A stretch of DNA of 64,000 bases, from the NCBI GenBank assembly GCA_950097015.1, contig CATNEN010000038.1:11477001-11541000 (forward strand). Reading direction: 5' to 3'. How positions within the stretch are numbered: the first letter of the stretch is position 1; every line of letters begins with the position of its first letter. A program made the translations under genes and the position numbers. A model generated the notes under the pieces. The model worked only from the letters and a program-made list of their open reading frames with translations, had not been told where the DNA came from and did no database searches. This DNA comes from Macrostomum hystrix. Lineage: Eukaryota > Platyhelminthes > Macrostomidae. Of this stretch, positions 44,501 through 53,556 are shown piece after piece.

Positions 44501-46705
44501 CCTCTAGTAAGTGTCTAACAGCCTCTAGTAAGTGTCTAACAGCCTCTAGTAAGTGTCTAACAGCCTCTAGTAAGTGTCTAACAGCCTCTAGTAAGTGTCT
44601 AACAGCCTCTAGTAAGTGTCTAACAGCCTCTAGTAAGTGTCTAACAGCCTCTAGTAAGTGTCTAACAGCCTCTAGTAAGTGTCTAACAGCCTCTAGTAAG
44701 TGTCTAACAGCCTCTAGTAAGTGTCTAACAGCCTCTAGTAAGTGTCTAACAGCCTCTAGTAAGTGTCTAACAGCATCTAGTAAGTGTCTAACAGCCTCTA
44801 GTAAGTGTCTAAAAGCCTCTAGTAAGTGTCTAACAGCCTCTAGTAAGTGTCTAACAGCCTCTAGTAAGTGTCTAACAGCCTCTAGTAAGTGTCTAACAGC
44901 CTCTAGTAAGTGTCTAACAGCCTCTAGTAAGTGTCTAACAGCCTCTAGTAAGTGTCTAACAGCCTCTAGTAAGTGTCTAACAGCCTCTAGTAAGTGTCTA
45001 ACAGCCTCTAGTAAGTGTCTAACAGCCTCTAGTAAGTGTCTAACAGCCTCTAGTAAGTGTCTAACAGCCTCTAGTAAGTGTCTAACAGCCTCTAGTAAGT
45101 GTCTAACAGCCTCTAGTAAGTGTCTAACAGCCTCAAGTAAGTCTCTAACAGCCTCTAGTAAGTGTCTAACAGCCTCTAGTAAGTGTCTAACAGCCTCTAG
45201 TAAGTGTCTAACAGCCTCTAGTAAGTGTCTAACAGCCTCAAGTAAGTCTCTAACAGCCTCTAGTAAGTCTCTAACAGCCTCTAGTAAGTGTCTAACAGCC
45301 TCTAGTAAGTGTCTAACAGCCTCTAGTAAGTCTCTAACAGCCTCTAGTAAGTGTCTAACAGCCTCTAGTAAGTGTCTAAAAGCCTCTAGTAAGTGTCTAA
45401 CAGCCTCTAGTAAGTGTCTAAAAGCCTCTAGTAAGTGTCTAACAGCCTCTAGTAAGTGTCTAACAGCCTCTAGTAAGTGTCTAACAGCATCTAGTAAGTG
45501 TCTAACAGCCTCTAGTAAGTGTCTAACAGCCTCTAGTAAGTGTCTAACAGCCTCTAGTAAGTGTCTAACAGCATCTAGTAAGTGTCTAACAGCCTCTAGT
45601 AAGTGTCTAACAGCATCTAGTAAGTGTCTAACAGCCTCTAGTAAGTGTCTAACAGCCTCCTGCAAGGTTCTCACCCTCGAGTCTCCGAACAAGCGACTCT
45701 CTCTGAACTGCGCAGACCGTCGCGTTAGCTGTCGACCTCTCCGAGTGAGGTGATAAATGCCTGGAATTATCTGAAAGCATTTTTTTCAAACGCAACTGGT
45801 TCAAAAATCAATTAGCAATGACAGCTGACTGTGCCATCACATTTGCTGTCTTCAGAGAATCCCATGCCCCATATTGATTAACTAATAGCTCACAATACTA
45901 TTGACATTATCGATTGTGTCAGACTGACAGTACTGGAAGGATGGGCGCCCTGATGTTTACTTTTTTCTAGATTTAGTATTTTTGGTTCCGTAGCTGTACC
46001 AATCTACCACCCCATAGTTGTACCAATCTACCACTCCATAGTTGTACCAATCTACCACCCCATAGTTGTACCAATCTACCACCCCATAGTTGTACCAATC
46101 TACCACTCCATAGTTGTACCAATCTGCCTTTCCATAGTTGTACCAATCTACCACCCCATAGTTGTACCAATCTACCACCCATAGTTGTACCAATCTGCCT
46201 CTCCATAGTTGTACCAATCTACCACTCCATAGTTGTACCAATCTGCCTTTCCATAGTTGTACCAATCTACCACCCCATAGTTGTAACAATCTACCACCCA
46301 TAGTTGTACCAATCTACCACCCCATAGTTGTAACAATCTACCACCCATAGTTGTACCAATCTACCACCCCATAGTTGTACCAATCTTCCACCCCATAGTT
46401 GTACAAGTGAGCCTCCTCGTAGTTGTACCAATCTGCCTCCGCGTAGAGTCAAATAGTCGAGCAACTCAGCACTAGAAATAATTTCATCAATCCAACTCGC
46501 GTCCACTCACCTCGCCCAGTAACTGGAAGCCGTGCTGTCGGGCTAATAGTCGGGCTGTGCGCTCGCCTCCAGCACACTTGACAGCCCAACTGCCATTGTC
46601 ATCAGCTGCTGTCACTGTTGAACTTTTTGAAGCTTTCATCTGAACAAAGCTACTGATTTCGCCTACAGCTAGCAGCAGCAGCAGCAGCAGCAATGAAGAT
46701 GACAT
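38517..46705 (-). CDS. furin-like proprotein convertase, complete
   Basis: Calcium-dependent serine protease of the secretory pathway that cleaves precursors after paired basic residues. Ten minus-strand exons join without frame breaks into 649 residues: 46705-46511, 45770-45675, 44204-44118, 44035-43895, 43714-43638, 43558-43470, 42531-42171, 40819-40276, 39727-39625 and 38773-38517. A leucine-rich signal peptide is followed by a prodomain ([29 protein letters not shown]) ending in the auto-cleavage site R108-R-V-K-R112. The S8 domain has D159 (VLDDGID), H200 (HGTRCAG) and S374 (GTSASAP). Oxyanion N301 (ASGNGG) rules out PC2, which has Asp there. The P domain includes [29 protein letters not shown] and SWYLLLYGT. 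There is no Cys-rich region. The C-terminus ends in a hydrophobic stretch ([18 protein letters not shown]) that may be a membrane anchor. Furin or PC1-type; orthology unresolved. Confidence 0.93.
38816..39105 (-). mobile_element. SINE-B copy in last convertase intron
   Basis: The minus strand shows GTTGTAGCCTTTTGGTTAG, GAGGGTTCGATTCCCGAC, the AGTCCATGGACT palindrome, and GCTGCACATCTGGCCCGATTG. Near full length; the ATT tail is degraded. Confidence 0.9.
39203..39255 (-). mobile_element. SINE-B fragment
   Basis: Only the palindrome region (CAGTCCATGGACTAGGG) and adjacent AGCTGGGTTTAG survive, in the same intron as the preceding SINE-B. Confidence 0.55.
39383..39560 (-). mobile_element. SINE-A partial copy
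   Basis: Contains the GACACTAGACCCGCAGCCAG end and the ACACAGGTGTG core. The tRNA-like head is lost. It is the third SINE-derived piece in the last intron of the convertase gene. Confidence 0.75.
39793..40083 (+). mobile_element. SINE-A copy in convertase intron
   Basis: Starts at TTTGCCTCTCGCAACAAGG (5'-truncated), has CCTGAGCTCGACTC, and ends at ACCAAATGATGTGCCATTGC. It is joined directly to a SINE-B in the opposite orientation. Confidence 0.85.
40084..40268 (-). mobile_element. SINE-B copy next to convertase splice donor
   Basis: The minus strand runs from GCTCAGACTCACGAGTTGG, through a mutated B box, to the TGTAATCAATTATGA tail. The palindrome is damaged (CCATGTACTGG). Together with the adjoining SINE-A it makes up almost the whole 548 bp intron 39728-40275, and its head lies within about 10 bp of the exon donor. 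Confidence 0.8.
40855..41220 (-). mobile_element. SINE-A copy, near full length
   Basis: Minus strand with head, GGTCCCTGAGCTCGATTCCG, complete body, GGTCTAGTGCCACCAAATG end, GCCCGCAGCCCTCCTGC, and an ATTATTATTATC tail. It lies in the intron between the two large catalytic exons of the convertase. Confidence 0.9.
41764..42066 (+). mobile_element. SINE-B copy, near full length reference
   Basis: The A box (TAGCCTTGTGG, about 41768-41778) and B box (GGTTCGATTCC, 41812-41822) are Pol III internal promoter elements. The body follows, with AGTCCATGGACT near 41949-41960, GCTGCGGCTGTGCTGTCGGC, and the AGGTGTAATCAATTATTATT tail. This is the cleanest copy in the window. Confidence 0.93.
42067..42146 (-). 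mobile_element. SINE-B head fragment, tail-to-tail with previous
   Basis: The minus strand carries GAGCGTCGGATTCACGACTT and GGGGGTTCGATTCTTGAC, then breaks off. It is fused to the tail of the plus-strand copy, so one SINE has inserted next to or into the other. Confidence 0.75.
42571..43452. repeat. 880 bp GGAA tetranucleotide tract in convertase intron
   Basis: Nearly pure GGAA repeat (purines on plus, pyrimidines on the transcribed sense strand), with periodic GGGA and ACGA interruptions. It fills most of the 938 bp intron 42532-43469. Length variation and triplex formation are likely for such a tract. Confidence 0.97.
44240..45660. repeat. 21 bp minisatellite filling convertase prodomain intron
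   Basis: About 68 copies of a 21 bp unit containing CTCTAGTAAGTGTCTAACAG. It occupies almost all of the intron 44205-45674. On the gene's sense strand the unit reads HLLEAVR in the same frame as both flanking exons, without a stop. Confidence 0.96.
45990..46440. repeat. 24 bp minisatellite in first convertase intron
   Basis: About nineteen copies of a 24 bp unit containing CCAATCTACCACCCCATAGT, with TGCC and ACTCC variants. It lies in the intron between the signal-peptide exon and the second prodomain exon. Confidence 0.93.
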
Positions 46706-47469
46706 GGAGAACCAGTGCGGAATTTAATAGGCTAGGCTAGCCAGCGGCCATTAGATTTCTGGCTAACCGCATGGACAAACTTGAGGAAGTGCTGGAGACA
46801 ACTAAAACTCTGATTCACAATAAGTAATGAAAATTGTGGAAAGAAGCTTAGAAATATATATATATATGTATATGCATGCTGGTCGTTTATTCACACACTG
46901 GCTGAATAGCGAAACCAACAGAACAGAAACGGAGAGAGAGAGGTAGAGCGGACGAAGGGGACACGCGCGTAGAGAGGGGACTGGAATGGGGGGGTGTCGG
47001 GTCTCTGCATACAGCTTAGAGAAATCCCATTCAGCAGCGTTTAACTCCGTCCCTTACAATTCTCCCACCCCATTCACCATGCAGCGGGCAACCCCAAGAA
47101 ATGCAATGCCAATCTAAATCCCTTAAAATTGCCCCAAAATTTCCCCGCGACCGGATCGGACGCCAACCTCACTCCCCCGGGGGCGCGACCTCCGCCTGCC
47201 TCACCTCCCCCTACCCGCCTCACCCGACCCTGGACCATAGAGCACAAATACACTGGTTGGATAGGGAGTCATAGGAGACGTGGAAATACTTGGAGAAAAA
47301 GTCAAACAACTTCTGTTCCGTCCGACCGATTTTCAAAATATTTGTTTCATTAGAATGCTTATTAAATTATCTACATTATCAGAGAATATTGATTGTCTGG
47401 CTATTTTCATTAGCGAGCTGCACTCAATAAAACTTTAAGTTGCTGTTGTGCTGTGACGTAAGTTGCTGT
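46706..47469. other. 5' flank of convertase gene and intergenic DNA
   Basis: A TA-rich run lies at about 46855-46875. A purine-rich stretch and a C-rich segment follow. No gene recognised; no clear promoter elements. Confidence 0.4.
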
Positions 47470-48030
47470 GAGACGGGGGAGAGATGAGACGGGGAGAGAT
47501 GAGACGGGGGAGAGATGAGACAGGGGAGTGATGAGACAGGGGAGTGATGAGACGGGGAGAGATGAGACGGGGGAGTGATGAGACGGGGGAGAGATAAGAC
47601 AGGGAGAGATAAGACAGGGGAGATATGAGACAGTGGAGAGATGAGACAGGGGAGATATGAGACAGTGGAGATATGAGACAGTGTAGAGATGAGACAGGGG
47701 AGAGATGAGACAGGGGAGAGATGAGACAGGGGAGAGATGAGACAGGGGAGAGATGAGACAGGGGAGAGATGAGACGGGGGAGTGATGAGACGGGGGAGAG
47801 ATAAGACAGGGAGAGATAAGACAGGGGAGATATGAGACAGTGGAGAGATGAGACAGGGGAGATATGAGACAGTGGAGATATGAGACAGTGTAGAGATGAG
47901 ACAGGGGAGAGATGAGACAGGGGAGAGATGAGACAGGGGAGAGATGAGACAGGGGAGAGATGAGACAGGGGAGAGATGAGACAGGGGAGAGATGAGACAG
48001 GGGAGAGATGAGACAGGGGAGTGATGAGAT
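47470..48030. repeat. 16 bp minisatellite related to the hAT-borne array
   Basis: About 35 copies of AGATGAGACAGGGGAG, close to the AGAGATGAGACACGGG unit at 30.7-32.9 kb and in the same orientation. A block of about 250 bp (GGAGTGATGAGACGGGG through the TGTAGAGATGAG variant) occurs twice. Confidence 0.93.
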
Positions 48031-48726
48031 AAGCGAACAGTTAAAAGATTTTTAAGGCTTTATGGCCATGTAATTAGTGTTTCAATATTGGTTTCATTCC
48101 TGAATAATAAACGATGATTACAGGTTTTATTTAGAGGCATATAAAGCTTAATCTTATCAAAAAAATCGAACACATTTTTAGAAATTCACAGCAAATTTAG
48201 AATTAAAAAGTTTTATCGATTCAGTTAAAGCCATTAAGATCTAAATTGCTTTATTCTACTTAAAGTAGGCTAATTTGCACATGCTGTTCGATGTTTGAGT
48301 TAGTAGAAGAATGTTGCAAAGAAAGGCACAGTTGCACATACATTGCTCGTAGATTATGTGCATCAGCTGATTGTTGCGACATATGATGGCCGAAAAAAGA
48401 TGCGATTCTCAGTATTGCTTTTCGTGAAAATCGTTTTCGCTTATCCCATTAGAGAAAATCCCTTTCGATATCAAATGAGGATGTGAGTCTGAGGATGACT
48501 CAGAGAGAGCCCGGGGATAATTGCCCCCAACAGCCTGACAGAATTGTGGCTGACTCATCAGGAAATATATTTGTAACTGCAGTCGAGTTCGAGTGAAATT
48601 TATGCGCTGGAAATTCCTTGCATGACAAAATCCGAGGAAAAATCATTTTATTGCTGATCTCTGATCTCTGGGCAAGAGTAGTGGGAAATCTAGAAAATAG
48701 GTTGGGATTTTTAAGAAAAAGCTGAA
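48031..48726. other. AT-rich intergenic sequence
   Basis: Nothing recognised. Confidence 0.45.
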
Positions 48727-49740
48727 GGATTTCTAGTAAAAGACAGTGGCATTTCTAGGAAAAGGCAGTGGGATTTCCAGGAAAGGGCAGGGGCATTTCC
48801 AGGAAAGGGCAGGGGCATTTCTAGGAAAGGCAGTCGGATTTACAGGAAATGGCAGTGGGATTTCCAGGAAAGGGCAGTGGCATTTCTACGAAAAGGCAGT
48901 CAGATTTCCAGGAAAGGCTGTGGGATTTCTAGGAAAGGCAGTCGGATTTCCATGAAAGGGCAGTGGGATTTCTAGGAAAAAGCAGTGGGATTTCCAGGAA
49001 AGGGCAGGGGCATTTCTAGGAAAGGCAGTCGGATTTACAGGAAATGGCAGTGGGATTTCCAGGAAAGGGCAGTGGCATTTCTACGAAAAGGCAGTCAGAT
49101 TTCCAGGAAAGGCTGTGGGATTTCTAGGAAAGGCAGTCGGATTTCCATGAAAGGGCAGTGGGATTTCTAGGAAAGAGCAGTGGGATTTCCAGGAAAGGGC
49201 AGGGGCATTTCTAGGAAAAGGCAGTCGGATTTCCAGGATAGGGCAGTGGGATTTCCAGGAAAGGGCAGTGGCATTTCTAGGAAAAGGCAGTCGGATTTCC
49301 AGGAAAGGCTGTGGGATTTCTAGGAAAAGGCAGTCGGATTTCCAGGAAAGGCTGTGGGATTTCTAGGAAAAGGCAGTCGGATTTCCAGGAAAGGCTGTGG
49401 GATTTCTAGGAAAAGGCAGTCGGATTTCCATGAAAGGGCAGTGGGATTTCTAGGAAAAAGCTGTGGGATTTCCTGGAAAGGGCAGTGGCATTTCTAGGAA
49501 AAGGCAGTCGGATTTCCAGGAAAGGCTGTGTGATTTCTAGGAAAAAGCAGTGGGATTTCCAGGAAAGGGCAGGGGAATTTCTAGGAAAAGGCAGTCGGAT
49601 TTCCAGGAAAGGCTGTGGGATTTCTAGGAAAAGGCAGTCGGATTTCCAGGAAAGGCTGTGAGATTTCTAGGAAAGGGCAGTCGGATTTCCAGGAAAGGCT
49701 GTGGGATTTCTAGGAATTAGGCACTTGGATGTCTAGGAAA
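48727..49740. repeat. purine-rich about 22 bp minisatellite
   Basis: Degenerate units around GGATTTCCAGGAAAGGCAG alternate with GGATTTCTAGGAAAAGGCAG. Unit pairs form higher-order blocks (for example 48760-48960 resembles 49000-49190). Confidence 0.92.
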
Positions 49741-50660
49741 GGTGTGTGGATTTGTAAGAAAGGATGTCGAAATATAATTTAAAGCTGAGGGATTTCTAAG
49801 ACAGGCGTTGGTGGGATTTTTAGCGAAGGCAGTTGGGTTTCATGCAGACTGTAATTTCCAGGAAAGGTGGTAGAATTTTTAGGTAAAAACTGTGAAATTT
49901 CTAGCAAGGGCAGTGGTCTGTCTCTAGGATATAGTCAAATTTCACTGAGAAAGAAAGGTACGATTGCACTATCAACAAATAGCATTGCAATTCAATTCTC
50001 TGCACTTTTTTTTAGAATACCGTTAGATTCTCATAGTTTTGTAACGATAATCTTCGAAAGCGTATACAAGTGTTCCCTACCAAAATAAGTTATACATCTG
50101 GCCATTTTCAGTCTAAAGTGCAGATTTAAAAGTTCGCGCTTAACCTTGCTGTTTATTGGCTTGCGGCTTCACGGTAAATGCTGATATAGCTCTGTCTGCG
50201 TGGGATTAGGGTAGGAAAGCACTGATAGGCTTCCATTTACTTATTTGGCCATCTGAAAATGGGCGCAGCTTATTTTTCAGCTAGTCATCGCTTGGAACGC
50301 TTGGAACAGGGAAAATGATTGAGCGTGTCTCCCGTGGTTCAGGGGGTCCAGGATCTGAACGAAGGTCAGTTTCTCTCTGTCTATGCTAGAAAGAATTGAG
50401 GGCAAGATTGTTAAGTCTTCAGAATTGAAAAAAGAAGAAATGCACCGACAAGGAAATAGAAAGGAAAGGAAAAGTCTCTCCCGTGTTGGTTGCTAGGCAC
50501 CTGTAGTCTGTCTAACACTGCCCCGTTTCTAAAGCAAGAAATAGACAAAACGAACAGGTAGGGATTGAAGGGAAGGAAGGGAAGAAATTAAGGGGTAAAG
50601 AGAATGAGAATTGAGAAAATAAAATGGGATTATTGAGGTTAGAAGACAGAGGAGAGAGAA
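49741..50660. other. intergenic sequence
   Basis: Decaying remnants of the preceding repeat extend to about 49930. No gene seen after that. Confidence 0.4.
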
Positions 50661-51480
50661 GTTAGAGGACAAGAGAGAGTGGGGGTAGAGGACATGGGAG
50701 AGTGGGGGTAGAGGACAAGGGAGAGTGGGGTTAGAGGACATGGGAGAGTGGGGGTAGAGGACATGGGAGAGTGGGGGGTAGAGGACATGGGAGAGTGGGG
50801 GTAGAGGACATGGGAGAGTGGGGGGTAGAGGACATGGGAGAGTGGGGGTAGAGGACATGGGAGAGTGGGGGTAGAGGACATGGGAGAGTGGGGGGTAGAG
50901 GACATGGGAGAGTGGGGGTAGAGGACATGGGGGAGTGGGGGTAGAGGACATGGGAGAGTGGGGGTAGAGGACATGGGAGAGTGGGGGGTAGAGGACATGG
51001 GAGAGTGGGGGTAGAGGACATGGGGGAGTGGGGGGTAGAGGACAAGGGAGAGTGGGGTTAGAGGACATGGGAGAGTGGGGGTAGAGGACATGGGAGAGTG
51101 GGGGGTAGAGGACATGGGAGAGTGGGGGTAGAGGACATGGGAGAGTGGGGGGTAGAGGACATGGTAGAGTGGGGTAGAGGACATGGGAGAGTGGGGGTAG
51201 AGGACATGGGAGAGTGGGGGGTAGAGGACATGGGAGAGTAGGGGTAGAGGACGTGGTAGAGGGATAGAGGATAGGGGAGAGTGGGGTAGAGGACACGGGG
51301 GAGTGGGGTAGAGGACACGGGGGAGTGGGATAGAGGACACGGGGGAGTGGGGTAGAGGACACGGGGGAGTGGGGTAGAGGACACGGGGGAGTGGGGTAGA
51401 GGACACGGGGGAGTGGGGTAGAGGACACGGGGGAGTGGGGTAGAGGACACGGTAGAGTGTGTAGAAGACATTCGAGAATA
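50661..51480. repeat. G-rich 22-23 bp minisatellite
   Basis: Units of GTAGAGGACATGGGAGAG followed by four or five G residues; right of about 51290 the unit changes to GTAGAGGACACGGGGGAG. Closely spaced G runs on the plus strand could form G-quadruplexes. Proline/serine-rich minus-strand frames are by-products. Confidence 0.95.
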
Positions 51481-51805
51481 AAGGTAGAGGAATGTTAAAA
51501 AAATCCAATAGCAGGTACTTGTACCCCCAGGATCATCACTAGGCATCATGGCCTCTGATCTGTTTGAAGCAAAAGCCTTATTGCAGTTTATAGATTAGAG
51601 GAGCGAAGAGGGAATCAGATCTAGCAGGTTCCGCTTTATATACCGGACGCATTTGCGTGTGTATGCGTGTGTGCCAGCGATAAGGGGAACGTGCTTCAAT
51701 ATCTTGTTGGCGCGAGTGTCTGGCAGCTTGCTCTGTGTAACTGAAGGCTAATTCATGGAAAACTGCCTCTTCGTTCGGAATGCCAACAGCTTTTCCTGTT
51801 TCCAA
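51481..51805. other. spacer with an 80-codon minus-strand frame
   Basis: A frame at 51578-51820 (-) has mixed composition and could be coding. It has no recognisable domain, and its start lies at the edge of the next array. Not enough to call a gene. Confidence 0.2.
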
Positions 51806-52520
51806 TCTTCTACCTATCATCCATTCTACCCCTGATCCATTCTACCCGTGATCCATTCTACCCCTGATCCATTCTACCTCTGATCCATTCTACCCCTGAT
51901 CCATTCTACCCCTGATCCATTCTACCCCTGATCCATTCTACCCGTGATCCATTCTACCCCTGATCCATTCTACCCCTGATCCATTCTACCCCTGATCCAT
52001 TCTACCCCTGATCCATTCTACCCCTGATCCATTCTACCCCTGATCCATTCTACCCCTGATCCATTCTACCCCTGATCCATTCTACCCCTCACCATTCTAC
52101 CCGTCATCCATTCTACCCATCAGCCATTCTACCCGTGATCCATTCTACCCCTGATCCATTCTACCCATCACCATTCTACCCGTCATCCATTCTACCCATC
52201 AGCCATTCTACCAGTGATCCATTCTACCCCTGATCCATTCTACCCCTGATCCATTCTACCCGTGATCCATTCTACCCGTCATCCATTCTACCCGTCATCC
52301 ATTCTACCCATCACCATTCTACCCGTCATCCATTCTACCCCTGATCCATTCTACCCATCATCCATTCTACCCCTGATCCATTCTACCCCTGATCCATTCT
52401 ATAATACCTATCATTCATTCTACCCATCATCCATTCTACCCATTCTACACTTTATCCATTCTACAACTCATTCATTCTACCCCTCTCGATTCTACCCCTA
52501 TTCATTCTGAGCATATCTTT
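51806..52520. repeat. 16 bp minisatellite
   Basis: About 43 copies of CCATTCTACCCCTGAT with CGTGAT, CATCA and CGTCAT variants, decaying on the right. Confidence 0.93.
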
Positions 52521-53224
52521 TCTACGACCCCATTCATCCATTATATTCCACCCCATTCTACTTCCCTCTCGCATTCAACCCTATCTCATTCTACACTCTC
52601 TCATTCTACACTCTTTCATACTTACACTCTCTCAGTCTATCTAGCAGAAATTCTATCCATTTGCTTCTAATTGTTTACTCTCTACCCATTTCTCTTCGCA
52701 ATCACAGTCAACCCCTTCTGATTCTACCCTGACAATTTTATTAGCTAGTGAATAATTTCTCACCTGCGGAAATCATTGATAGGATAATTCTTTGACGAAA
52801 ATTTCCCACTTATTTCGCAATTGAGGAAATTTCAATTTTCTTTCAGCGAAGAAGAAGTGGCCATGCCTCATCCGCTAAAAATCTTTAAAAAATGCAGTAA
52901 TTAGCTTCAGTCTAATTCTTGTTTTTCTCTTCTTCTCTTAATTGATCCCCGTGGGAATTTTCCTGAAATATCTCTTCTGCGGAAAATCAAGTGTAAGGTC
53001 AAGATCATCACCCTCGCCTTCGAGTGAAATTTTGAGGGAGCTCAGCGATAATATCAGCTAAAATGCGATAATTTGTCGTTGCATTTCTTCAGCTGCATTG
53101 CTGTGAGAATTTCGATTATTCTGATCTTTTTTCAGGGCTTTGAGGTTTGAGAATATTTTTATAATGGCGTGATCTCACTCTTCATTTAATTTACAAATGT
53201 AGTGAGATCAAAGGTTCTGGTGTT
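52521..53224. other. intergenic sequence
   Basis: No gene recognised. Confidence 0.45.
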
Positions 53225-53535
53225 TGGTGAGTGGCAGAGCTGCCTTTTGCCTCTCGAACCAAGGTCCCTGAGCTCGATTCCACGGCCAGGCCACATTCAT
53301 TTGGGGCGGAGAGAAGGCTTGTCTTGCAATTTACACCCTTGAGGGCCTACCTCCAAGGCACAGTGAGAGTGTACACTGCCTGACGATGAGAAAATCAGGG
53401 GCAGATGTACACACCTGTGTGCGTGTGTGCTCAGGTGTCAGCGGAATGGGCAGAATTGCCTCCTCGCTGGCTGCGGGTCTAGTGTCACCAAATGATGTGC
53501 CATTGCCCGCAGCCCTCCTGCAATTATTATTACAC
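53225..53535 (+). mobile_element. SINE-A copy, near full length reference
   Basis: A tRNA-like head with GAGTGGCAGAGCTGCC (A-box equivalent) and GAGCTCGATTCC (B-box equivalent) is followed by GGCACAGTGAGAGTGTACAC, GATGTACACACCTGTGTG, GGCTGCGGGTCTAGTGTCAC, and the tail CAATTATTATTAC. It lies just upstream of the 22 bp array. Confidence 0.9.
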
Positions 53536-53556
53536 CGGTTAGTACTAAGGTTCTGT

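Noticed and set aside
44218-45753. 511-codon plus-strand frame (SKCLTAS repeat)
   Set aside because: Antisense to the convertase intron and repeat-only. The minus-strand frame is kept as a finding because it joins real exons in phase.
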